From positions 30,145 to 42,707 of the forward strand of contig JADGCJ010000014.1 of the NCBI GenBank assembly GCA_015229045.1: 12,563 nucleotides of DNA, given 5' to 3'. The position numbers were made by a program, and so were the translations under genes. Positions 1 through 7,944 of the stretch are shown piece by piece. The DNA is from Magnetococcales bacterium (GTDB taxonomy: Bacteria; Pseudomonadota; Magnetococcia; Magnetococcales; DC0425bin3). The notes beneath the pieces are model-generated. The model ran no database searches. It saw only the letters and a list, made by a program, of their open reading frames with translations, and was not told the DNA's origin. Every line of letters starts with the position of its first letter. The first letter of the stretch is position 1.

Positions 1-167
1 GCCAGGAGGGGGCTGCCACGCTTCTTCTGTTTCAAATGGGGGAGAAATTTGGCGACCTGTCCCATCGGATCAGGGAAAGGGTTCTTGCGGCAGAACAAGC
101 AACCCTGGAAAAGTGGGGCCTTCGTCTCATGAGAGCCAACTCGTTGGAGGAGATCTTCGACGCATGA
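1..167 (+). CDS. C-terminal end of a DUF4351 / Rpn-family PD-(D/E)XK nuclease-like protein (5' end outside window)
   Basis: The frame with codons starting at position 3 is open from the window edge to a TGA at 165-167, giving 54 residues with no start visible. The segment has the pattern of the DUF4351 domain: an E-G-x-A-x-x-L-L-L start, a K-F-G-D-L-S motif, a helix of the R-I-R-E-R-V type, then L-E-x-W-x-x-R and a closing S-L-E-E-I-F. DUF4351 is typically the C-terminal part of Rpn-like recombination-promoting nuclease/putative transposase proteins of about 250-320 residues. The catalytic nuclease core would lie upstream of the window and cannot be judged. Confident on the family tail; function is inferred from the family. 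Confidence 0.7.
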   Translation, partial: QEGAATLLLFQMGEKFGDLSHRIRERVLAAEQATLEKWGLRLMRANSLEEIFDA

Positions 168-285
168 GACATTCCGCCCGGGCGTGAATCATCCCCTTCC
201 AGGTCAAGCGCCTGCTTTGTTGATAGACAGGGTTTAAATGCGGTTGCCCAGGGTCAGTCCCCAAAATCCATGGGCGTTTGTTGCC

Positions 286-299
286 ATATTTGTTAATAT
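286..299. promoter_or_regulatory. Candidate operator (inverted repeat) in front of the toxin-antitoxin module
   Basis: ATATT-TGTT-AATAT is an exact 5-bp inverted repeat with a 4-base centre, in an AT-rich patch 8 bases before the toxin ATG at 308. XRE-type antitoxins commonly repress their own operon by binding short palindromes at the start. The repeat is short and could be chance. No convincing -35/-10 pair was seen here. Confidence 0.25.
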
Positions 300-307
300 T
301 TCATCCC

Positions 308-637
308 ATGGAATGGGAAATTAAATTTTTCAATGACGAAGTGAGGCGAGGAGTTGACGCATGGCCACGGAGCGTTCGTGCCGTGTTTATCCGCATCGTT
401 CAAAGGATGACGTGTTACGGCCCCAATCTGGGAATGCCGTTCACCCGCGCATTGGGAGACGGGTTATTTGAGATCCGCGCCAAAGGACAAGAGGGCATCG
501 GGAGGGCATTTTTCTGTTTTCTGGTTGGACGAAGGATTGTCATCTTGCACGTCTTTATCAAGAAGACAGAGAAGACGCCCAAGAGTGAGCTGGAAACAGC
601 CCTTCGGCGCATGAGTGAGGTGAAATATGGACAATGA
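308..637 (+). CDS. Type II toxin, RelE/ParE superfamily (HigB / phage Gp49-like)
   Basis: This 109-residue protein has the hallmarks of Gp49/HigB-like toxins, which in characterised members cleave mRNA on the ribosome. Visible motifs are M-x-Y/C-G-P-N-L-G-M-P around residues 34-44, G-D-G-L-F-E-I-R-A-K-G at 50-60 (the central strand pair), the strand R-R-I-V-I-L-H at 75-81, and the basic F-I-K-K-T-E-K-T-P at 83-91. An upstream in-frame TTG at 278 would add ten hydrophobic residues, but family members begin at the M-E-W-x-I/V strand, so ATG 308 is preferred. Its ribosome-binding site is weak. The stop overlaps the antitoxin start by 11 bases, so the two are translated as a unit in the toxin-first order typical of higBA. 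Family assignment is firm; the exact substrate is not known. Confidence 0.9.
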   Translation: MEWEIKFFNDEVRRGVDAWPRSVRAVFIRIVQRMTCYGPNLGMPFTRALGDGLFEIRAKGQEGIGRAFFCFLVGRRIVILHVFIKKTEKTPKSELETALRRMSEVKYGQ

Positions 638-944
638 ACGATATGAACCTGTCTCGCTGAACCACGATGAAATGCTGACCGAATGGATGACTGACCCAGA
701 GTTTAAAACGGCATACGACGCCCTGGACGACGAGTTCAGATTGTTCGACGAATTGTTGGCAGCCAGGAAGAAAGCTGGGATGACTCAGGCTCAGGTAGCG
801 GCAAAGATGGGGAACAAAACTCCATCAGTGGTGCGGCTCGAAGCAGGAGGGGGAAAAGAGAGGCACTCTCCATCCATTGCCACGTTGCGCAGGTATGCAG
901 AAGCTGTCGGTTGTCGCCTGGAAATCAAACTTGTCCCGAGGTGA
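627..944 (+). CDS. XRE-family antitoxin of the HigB/Gp49-type module
   Basis: This 105-residue protein is the cognate antitoxin of the toxin just upstream; the genes overlap by 11 bases (627-637). An acidic N-terminal segment (residues 10-40, with many D and E) precedes a helix-turn-helix of the XRE/Cro type at about 43-95. The core is L-L-A-A-R-K-K-A-G-M-T-Q-A-Q-V-A followed by a recognition helix with T-P-S-V-V-R-L-E. The C-terminus ends in a short strand (L-E-I-K-L-V-P) usual for HigA-type antitoxins. The expected role is to bind and neutralise the toxin and repress the shared promoter. The family call is firm from motifs and pairing; autoregulation is inferred from the family. Confidence 0.9.
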   Translation: MDNERYEPVSLNHDEMLTEWMTDPEFKTAYDALDDEFRLFDELLAARKKAGMTQAQVAAKMGNKTPSVVRLEAGGGKERHSPSIATLRRYAEAVGCRLEIKLVPR

Positions 945-1049
945 CGGCATGAGACTGGCAGAGAACGCAAAGAGCTGACGATGGCTGTGCGAAAAAGACC
1001 CTGGAAGTGAGGCGAAGAGTTGGTGTGAGGCGGGGGGTGACGCCCGGAA

Positions 1050-1448
1050 TCACAACACCAGGCCGTACTCTTTCAGTTTATCCATGAGGGATTGCCGGGT
1101 GATGGGTTTCATCAGGTAGTCGGTGCAGTACCCCTTGAAGAAGGCCTCGATGGCTGCCAGAGGCGAATCGTTGGCGGTCACCATGATGATCACGGACTCA
1201 TGGGCGCCCGTTATGCCATGCTCTTTTTCCAGGGCACGTATCTTGATCAAGGCACTCTGTCCGTCCAGTTTTGGCATCATGATGTCCAACAATATAAGGT
1301 CGTAGGGTTCTTGTTCATCGAGGGCCGCTTCGACGAACTTGACGGCCTCCAGGCCGTCGATAGCCATATCACATGGACCACAAGGCAACAGAATTGTGTG
1401 CAACAACCTTCTGTTTTCGATTACGTCGTCAACAATCAAGCACTTCAT
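1050..1448 (-). CDS. Single-domain CheY-like response regulator
   Basis: A 132-residue stand-alone receiver domain with no output domain. The acidic pair is D7-D8, the phospho-acceptor is D55 in L-I-L-L-D-I-M-M-P, the switch threonine is T91 in M-V-T-A-N-D, and the conserved lysine is K114 in L-M-K-P-I, so all active-site residues are present. The open frame extends 29 codons further upstream to 1535, but ATG 1448 is chosen because receivers begin at M-K-C-L-I-V-D-D and because a strong promoter (1535-1507) lies inside the extension. A weak GGA lies about 9 bases before the ATG. It is divergent from the hybrid histidine kinase at 1667, making it a likely phosphorelay partner (inference). Output is probably through protein interaction. 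Confidence 0.93.
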   Translation of the reverse strand: MKCLIVDDVIENRRLLHTILLPCGPCDMAIDGLEAVKFVEAALDEQEPYDLILLDIMMPKLDGQSALIKIRALEKEHGITGAHESVIIMVTANDSPLAAIEAFFKGYCTDYLMKPITRQSLMDKLKEYGLVL

Positions 1449-1506
1449 ATGTCTTATCCACGACAAAGTGATTCGGTGAATACTGTTAACGCAAGTATCG
1501 TGAGAT

Positions 1507-1535
1507 ATTATCCATTTTTTTTTTTGCCATGTCAA
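1507..1535 (-). promoter_or_regulatory. Sigma-70-type promoter of the response regulator with an A11 tract in its spacer
   Basis: On the minus strand a perfect TTGACA (-35, positions 1535-1530) is followed by a 17-base spacer and GATAAT (-10, 1512-1507; 5 of 6 consensus). Transcription would start near 1500, leaving a leader of about 50 bases before the ATG at 1448. The 17-base spacer contains an uninterrupted run of eleven A (plus-strand T at 1515-1525). The elements are read directly; activity and any variation in tract length are inference. Confidence 0.75.
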
Positions 1536-1554
1536 GTATATTTATCGCTATATC
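1524..1554 (+). promoter_or_regulatory. Weak candidate promoter for the histidine kinase, overlapping the divergent promoter
   Basis: TTGCCA at 1524-1529 is followed by AT-rich CTATAT/TATATC near 1548-1554 at a spacing of 18-19 bases. The elements are mediocre and the surroundings are AT-rich, so this is only a candidate. It would physically overlap the opposing response-regulator promoter, so the two could interfere. Confidence 0.25.
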
Positions 1555-1586
1555 GTTAAATTGGCCTTTTTGTAAAGGATGGAACC

Positions 1587-1667
1587 ATGGTAGAGTCAAA
1601 GGCTTGCCACGGTGACGAGGGGGTCATCGTGCCATCGATCAGCAACTGCCTGGCAAGGTGTTTGTAA
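1587..1667 (+). CDS. Possible 26-residue leader peptide translationally coupled to the histidine kinase
   Basis: An ATG at 1587 is preceded by AAAGGA (1574-1579) at a 7-base spacing, a better ribosome-binding site than the one in front of the kinase. The frame runs 26 codons with three cysteines and ends in TAA at 1665-1667. That stop shares its last base with the kinase ATG at 1667 (TAATG). The arrangement fits translational coupling or a short leader that controls kinase expression. No homology is recognised, and a chance frame of this length is possible. Confidence 0.3.
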   Translation: MVESKACHGDEGVIVPSISNCLARCL

Positions 1668-4600
1668 TGTCTAAGAAAGTTCCTGTTCTTTCTTTTGGCA
1701 AGGCTCTCTGGCTGCCGTTCCTGGGTTGGACGATGGTGTTGGCCATCCTGCTGGCCTGGAATGTATGGCATGAAACCGAGCATACCAAAAAGGTTGTCTA
1801 TAATGTGGCACGAGCCACATTGCAAAAGGATCTGGCGTTACGGAGTTGGGCCACGGCGCACGGCGGTGTTTATGTTCCGGTCAACGATCGGACCCAGCCC
1901 AATCCGTACCTGAAAGATATTCCTGAACGCGATATTCAAACACCATCAGGAAAACAATTGACCCTGATGAATCCGGCCTACCTGTTACGCCAGTTATTGG
2001 CGGAACACCCGGGGTTGTATGGTGTGCGCGAGCATGTCACAAGCTTGAAACCCCTGAACCCGGACAATGCACCAGATACCTGGGAAAGGGCGGCTCTGGA
2101 GGCCTTTGAACAGGGAACCCGGGAGATCAAGGGGGTCGTTTCTTCAGACGATGGGGAACGCTCTTATCGTGTCATGCTGCCCCTGAAAGTTGAGGAGGGT
2201 TGTTTGAAATGCCACAGGCATCAGGGCTACAAGGTGGGAGATATCCGGGGAGGCATCAGCACAACCGTGCCCATGCGCCTGTACGAAGGGTGGCAGAATG
2301 AAACCATCGGTCTGATGCTGATGTCGCATGGCCTGATTTGGTTTCTGGGTCTGATCATCATTGCGAGTATGGTTGGACGCAATCTGGAACGTGTCCGGGA
2401 ACGGAATTTACACGCAAGACTGCTTGAACAATCCGAATCGAAATACCGGAGGCTGTTGAATTTTGCCAATGATGCGGTTTTTCTGATCGATGCAGATACC
2501 AGCCTCATCGTCGAGGCCAACCAAATGGCCACGGTTCTTCTCGGATTGCCCATGGAGAGAATCGTTGGTCTGCACCAGGCACAGTTTCACCCGATGAATA
2601 TGTCGATTGACTATAGAAAATCATATGAGGGCCTGATCAAGTCCGGGCATAAAATAGTTACCGAGTCTGTCGTTCTGCATCAGCGTGGCCATACCATTCC
2701 GGTGGAGATTCACGCAGGTGTGGTCGAGTTGAAGGATAAGAAAAGGATCATCCAGGCCACCTATCTCGACATCAGCGACCATAAACGCCGTGAACTCATA
2801 CTCACGGAACGCGAGGCCCACCTGCACGCCATCCTGGATAATGCCCTGGACGCCATCATTACCATCGATGCCGAAGGCCGGATTGTCGAGTTCAATCCGG
2901 CTGCAGAGACCCTGTTCGGTTATTCCACCGATGAGATCGTTGGCAAGGAAATGGCGCTTCTGATCGTTCCTCCGGAATTCAGACAACTCCATCGTGCTGC
3001 CCTGGAACGATTGATGTCCAAAAATATGCTGCGTGACACCTTCAAACGCAGCGTGGAGTTTCCGGGGCTCCGGAAAGATGGTCAGCAGGTCGATCTCGAA
3101 TTGAGCATCATCTCCTCGTCACGCGAAGGCAAGTCCTATTACACGGCTTTCGTGCATGATATCACCGACCGGAAACAGCTCCTGCGTTCCCTTCGAGACA
3201 CCCTGGAAGTGGCCGAATCCGCCAACCGGGCAAAAAGCGCCTTTCTGGCCAATATGAGCCACGAAATTCGCACCCCGATGAATGCCATCATCGGCATGAC
3301 CGACCTGGTCCTGACGACGCAATTGACCCCCGAGGAGCAACGCTACAATCTGGAAATAGTCCAGCAATCCTCCGCCACCTTGCTGTCGCTGATCAACAGC
3401 ATCCTGGATATCTCCAAGATCGAGGCAGGCAAATTGACCCTGGAGAGTATCGCTTTCGATTTGCGCGAGCAGATCGAGGGGGTCTGCGAAAGGTTGGCGG
3501 TCGCGGCGCATCGCAAGGGTCTGGAGCTGTGTTATCAGGTGAGCGACGACGCGCCCAAAAGCCTGCGTGGCGATCCCCTGCGTTTGCAGCAAATCATCAC
3601 CAATCTGGTCAACAATGCCACCAAATTTACCGAAGAGGGCGAGATCGTGCTGCGGGTGCAGCGCCTTCCCTCCGATGGGAAAAGTGCGGGAGCCAGGCTG
3701 CATTTCACGGTGGCCGACACCGGGATTGGTATTCCCCCGGACAAAATCTCCGCCGTCTTCGAGCATTTTACCCAGGTGGATGAGTCCGTCACGCGCAAGT
3801 ATGGCGGAACGGGCCTGGGATTGACCATCAGCAAATATCTTGTGGAGATGATGGGGGGGGATATCTGGATCGAAAGCACCCTGGGCCAGGGGAGTACCTT
3901 TCACTTGACCATCCCGTTCGATATCAACCAGGAACAAGCCGATACCGAACGACAACCCTCCCCTCCGCTTGCCGGAGTGCGGGTGCTGATCGGCGATGGC
4001 AACAGCACCAGCAGGGAGATTCAACAGGATGTGGTGGTCGCTTTCGGCGCGATGGTGAGTGTGGCCAATGATGGCGCCTCTTTGCTGGCATCCTTGCAGC
4101 GGGCGCAAGAGACGCAGCGACCCTATGATCTGCTGCTGCTGGACCAACGGCTGCTCCATGAATCACCCCCTGATCCTGAAGTGATGCGGGCGCACCCAGG
4201 ATGGCATGGCAGGGCCGTGGTCATGTTGCCCACCCAGGCCGGGCTGAACTCCCTGGCGCACCTCTCCTGGCTGCGGGATGCCCTGCCGATCAAAAAACCA
4301 CCGCAGCGATCCAAATTGTTGCAGGTCTTGGGCGTGGCCTTGGGCAGGGAGTATGTGGATCCGAACGCCAAGGCCAGGGAGTCCTTCAAGATCCGGCGCA
4401 GTCCGCTCTCTTTGCACATTCTGCTGGTCGAGGACCAGGTCACCAATCAATTGCTGGCCGACACCATCCTCAAACGTGCCGGTCACCTGGTGACCATCGC
4501 CAACCATGGGCAGGAGGCGTTGTCCCTCATGAAGGAGGTCTCTTTCGACGTGGTCTTGATGGATTTGCACATGCCCATCATGGGAGGGATCGAGGCGGCG

Positions 4601-5149
4601 GAACGTATCCGGCAAGCGACAGCCGGGCAGATTTGCCATCCGCAGGTACCCATCATCGCCATCACGGCCAAGGCATCGGCAGGTGACGAGCGTGCCTGTC
4701 TCGATGCCGGCATGAATGGCTTCATCAGCAAGCCCTACCGGGCCGCCGAGTTGATCGAGGCCCTGGAGCCTTTTATCAAAAAACGGGCGGTAGCTGCCGA
4801 CCAGCAACCATCAGCCGCAAAAGTGACCATCTTGAAGCCGGTGGCATCGGACCCGGAAACCTTGGCCAGGGATGTCGAAATATTTATCGCTGCAACACCC
4901 CAACGCCTGCAAAATCTGGCCAGATATTTAAAAAACAAGGATGTCATCCAGGCCGAAAAGGAGAGCAAAGGGTTGCGCACTGCCGCTGAAAATATTGGCG
5001 CCATCCGGGTGGTCACCGGCGCCATGCGCTTCAGGGGGAGCATGGAAACCCTGGACTGGGCAGAGGCCGATAAGCTGCTGCAAACCCTGGAAGAGGAGTG
5101 CCAAAAGGTCTTTCAGGCGTTGCGGGATCAGAGAGGGGGACTCTCTTGA
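1667..5149 (+). CDS. Hybrid sensor histidine kinase with c-haem Tll0287-like sensor, two PAS, two receivers and a degenerate Hpt tail
   Basis: This protein has 1160 residues from ATG 1667 (AAGG at 1655-1658, 8 bases upstream; GTG 1658 is a less likely start). Order: membrane segment at about 14-32; periplasmic Tll0287-like/DUF3365 domain at about 37-207 with the haem-attachment motif C179-x-x-C182-H183; second membrane segment at about 214-237; PAS at about 258-372 and 383-502; HisKA with H532 in S-H-E-I-R-T-P; HATPase with N-L-V-N-N-A-T (646-652), D-T-G-I-G-I-P (684-690) and G-G-T-G-L-G-L (713-719). A first receiver follows (about 770-892, D826 kept but a reduced acidic pair), then a canonical second receiver (about 915-1037, E922-D923, D966, T1000, K1022). 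The tail (about 1062-1157) resembles an Hpt, but the phospho-histidine position is K1101. It probably autophosphorylates in response to a redox or gas signal at the haem (inference). Its 3' end overlaps the convergent vapC by 22 bases. Confidence 0.93.
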   Translation: MSKKVPVLSFGKALWLPFLGWTMVLAILLAWNVWHETEHTKKVVYNVARATLQKDLALRSWATAHGGVYVPVNDRTQPNPYLKDIPERDIQTPSGKQLTLMNPAYLLRQLLAEHPGLYGVREHVTSLKPLNPDNAPDTWERAALEAFEQGTREIKGVVSSDDGERSYRVMLPLKVEEGCLKCHRHQGYKVGDIRGGISTTVPMRLYEGWQNETIGLMLMSHGLIWFLGLIIIASMVGRNLERVRERNLHARLLEQSESKYRRLLNFANDAVFLIDADTSLIVEANQMATVLLGLPMERIVGLHQAQFHPMNMSIDYRKSYEGLIKSGHKIVTESVVLHQRGHTIPVEIHAGVVELKDKKRIIQATYLDISDHKRRELILTEREAHLHAILDNALDAIITIDAEGRIVEFNPAAETLFGYSTDEIVGKEMALLIVPPEFRQLHRAALERLMSKNMLRDTFKRSVEFPGLRKDGQQVDLELSIISSSREGKSYYTAFVHDITDRKQLLRSLRDTLEVAESANRAKSAFLANMSHEIRTPMNAIIGMTDLVLTTQLTPEEQRYNLEIVQQSSATLLSLINSILDISKIEAGKLTLESIAFDLREQIEGVCERLAVAAHRKGLELCYQVSDDAPKSLRGDPLRLQQIITNLVNNATKFTEEGEIVLRVQRLPSDGKSAGARLHFTVADTGIGIPPDKISAVFEHFTQVDESVTRKYGGTGLGLTISKYLVEMMGGDIWIESTLGQGSTFHLTIPFDINQEQADTERQPSPPLAGVRVLIGDGNSTSREIQQDVVVAFGAMVSVANDGASLLASLQRAQETQRPYDLLLLDQRLLHESPPDPEVMRAHPGWHGRAVVMLPTQAGLNSLAHLSWLRDALPIKKPPQRSKLLQVLGVALGREYVDPNAKARESFKIRRSPLSLHILLVEDQVTNQLLADTILKRAGHLVTIANHGQEALSLMKEVSFDVVLMDLHMPIMGGIEAAERIRQATAGQICHPQVPIIAITAKASAGDERACLDAGMNGFISKPYRAAELIEALEPFIKKRAVAADQQPSAAKVTILKPVASDPETLARDVEIFIAATPQRLQNLARYLKNKDVIQAEKESKGLRTAAENIGAIRVVTGAMRFRGSMETLDWAEADKLLQTLEEECQKVFQALRDQRGGLS

Positions 5150-5574
5150 TCTGCGGCAAACAGAATGACACCTGCCTGGTGTGCTGCCTTGCGCAACTTT
5201 TTGTCCAAGGTCGCCAAAGGGATACCCTGGCGCATGGCCAGATCAAGGTAGGAGGCATCGTAGGATGTAAGGCCATGGGTGCGGGAAAGATCCAGAATGT
5301 TTGCGAAAATTCTTTGGGATGACTCCTGGATGACCTGTATGGGTAAACTGTCGAGCAGAGCAACGAACCGTGCCGAGTCGGCCTTTTGGATGATTTTATG
5401 TCGTTCGGCCCTGGAGAGGATGTTGGCAACCTCTAAAGGCCAAACTCCGGGAACGATAGCCTCTTTCTCCAGGAAAGACTCCATAACGGTCTCCACGTAG
5501 ACACCGCCCTGGTCGCTGAAAAGCCAAGCCATGGAGACTGAATTATCCAAAACAAAACTGGATGTCACCGTCAA
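5128..5574 (-). CDS. VapC-like type II toxin, PIN-domain ribonuclease
   Basis: This 148-residue PIN-domain protein keeps the four acidic residues that bind metal in VapC nucleases: D10 in F-V-L-D-N-S, E48 in P-L-E-V-A-N, D106 in S-Y-D-A-S-Y, and D124 in L-A-T-L-D-K-K-L. Family members cleave RNA, often tRNA. The frame opens with TTG at 5574, which overlaps the antitoxin stop (TTGA); GTG at 5568 is an equally possible start, placed 5 bases after AGGGA. There is no ATG near the start. The gene directly follows the antitoxin gene, the usual antitoxin-toxin order, and converges on the kinase gene with a 22-base tail overlap. Family call is firm; RNA target unknown. Confidence 0.92.
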   Translation of the reverse strand: MTVTSSFVLDNSVSMAWLFSDQGGVYVETVMESFLEKEAIVPGVWPLEVANILSRAERHKIIQKADSARFVALLDSLPIQVIQESSQRIFANILDLSRTHGLTSYDASYLDLAMRQGIPLATLDKKLRKAAHQAGVILFAADQESPPL

Positions 5575-6053
5575 TCCCTGCCCTCTTCGATCAACGACCG
5601 CAGGGAGACCTGACCCAGGACGTGATTGGCCCGGAGTCTCTTCAAGGCCTCGATAGTGGCCTTGATCTCTTGTTTTTCTCCTGCACCCTTTCCATGGATG
5701 GTGGGTGGGCGGGTTTTGCTTCCACGGGTGGTTTTGGCGTGCGCCCTCTGGGAAATTTCCTGACCATGTTCTTGTTCAACGATGGCCAGGTCATAGCTCA
5801 TTTGGAGATTCAACCAGAATCGGGCGGATGTCCCGAAGTAGTGTGCCAAACGTTGGGCTGTATCTGCCGTGACAGCGCGTTTGCCGTGGATGATTTCGGT
5901 GATTTGATTGGGGGGCACGTCCAAATCACGCGCCAGGGCGTTGGCAGAGACGTGGATCACCTCCATCTCTTCGCGCAGAATTTCCCCGGGGTGGATCGGA
6001 GGTAAAAGCAGGAGAGGTGTCGTATCAGTTGTGGTAGTCGGTGATCTCAACAT
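5571..6053 (-). CDS. Hybrid antitoxin: HigA-type XRE domain with a Phd/VapB-like C-terminal tail, partner of VapC
   Basis: A 160-residue protein from ATG 6053, which has AGGGAG 9 bases upstream; ATG 6062 sits directly on that GGGAG and is less likely. Residues 20-93 are a textbook HigA-family domain: I-H-P-G-E-I-L, then A-L-A-R-D-L-D-V-P-P-N-Q-I-T-E-I-I-H-G-K-R-A-V-T, then F-W-L-N-L-Q-x-x-Y-D-L. HigA proteins usually end shortly after. Here a basic, low-complexity linker (about 100-128) leads to a tail (131-160) of the form I-E-A-L-K-R-L-R ... L-G-x-V-S-L-R-S-L-I-E-E-G-R-D. That pattern is seen at the C-terminus of Phd/YefM and VapB antitoxins paired with VapC toxins. It overlaps vapC by 4 bases. 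The likely role is operator binding through the XRE part and VapC neutralisation through the tail (inference). Confidence 0.82.
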   Translation of the reverse strand: MLRSPTTTTDTTPLLLLPPIHPGEILREEMEVIHVSANALARDLDVPPNQITEIIHGKRAVTADTAQRLAHYFGTSARFWLNLQMSYDLAIVEQEHGQEISQRAHAKTTRGSKTRPPTIHGKGAGEKQEIKATIEALKRLRANHVLGQVSLRSLIEEGRD

Positions 6054-6113
6054 CGAAGGCATCTCCCTCTGCAAAGGCTGAAGCAAAGCCGCTTTCCGCG
6101 TGACATGCAACAC

Positions 6114-6142
6114 ATAATACGGCAAAGAATAATTTTTTAACA
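6114..6142 (-). promoter_or_regulatory. Weak candidate promoter for the hybrid antitoxin-vapC operon
   Basis: On the minus strand TATTAT (-10, positions 6119-6114) lies 17 bases after TGTTAA (6142-6137), in the AT-rich part of the space between the antitoxin and pgm. A start near 6107 would give a leader of about 54 bases. The -10 is good and the -35 is poor, so this is tentative. Confidence 0.3.
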
Positions 6143-6167
6143 CCGCCGATTCTTTTCCCGACGGGGG

Positions 6168-6197
6168 TTGGGAAATGGCTCGTTCCAGGATTATACT
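6168..6197 (+). promoter_or_regulatory. Candidate sigma-70 promoter of pgm
   Basis: TTGGGA (6168-6173, 4 of 6 consensus) and TATACT (6192-6197, 5 of 6) are separated by 18 bases. Transcription would begin near 6204, about 55 bases before the pgm ATG. This is the best promoter-like pair in the intergenic space on this strand. Confidence 0.45.
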
Positions 6198-6216
6198 GGG
6201 GGAATCAGGAGCCTGA

Positions 6217-7896
<1,680 letters not shown>

Positions 7897-7911
7897 GAGT
7901 TCGGCAATCTC

Positions 7912-7944
7912 TGCCGGATCCGGCAAATTTTGCCGGATCCGGCA
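7912..7944. repeat. Near-perfect 33-bp palindrome made of two copies of a 14-bp palindrome
   Basis: TGCCGGATCCGGCA occurs at 7912-7925 and again at 7931-7944, separated by AATTT. Each copy is itself a perfect palindrome, and the whole 33-bp block is symmetric except at its central base. A weaker partner (TCGGCA at 7901-7906) precedes it and a further TTGCCGGA (7953-7960) follows, so several alternative hairpins can form. It starts 16 bases after the pgm stop codon. Confidence 0.85.

Noticed and set aside
945..1049. A terminator between the antitoxin and the response regulator
   Set aside because: Only a 3-4 bp G/C pairing near 1029-1044 and no T run on either strand following a stem.
1449..1535. 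The 29-codon N-terminal extension of the response regulator
   Set aside because: It contains the -10 element and A11 tract of the promoter and precedes the normal start of the receiver fold.
1092..1559. A 155-codon plus-strand frame opposite the response regulator
   Set aside because: Antisense to a receiver domain with all active-site residues and a clear promoter of its own.
3119..4159. A 346-codon open frame on the minus strand inside the histidine kinase gene
   Set aside because: Antisense to the conserved HisKA and HATPase coding region; its composition is that of a shadow and no domain was recognised.
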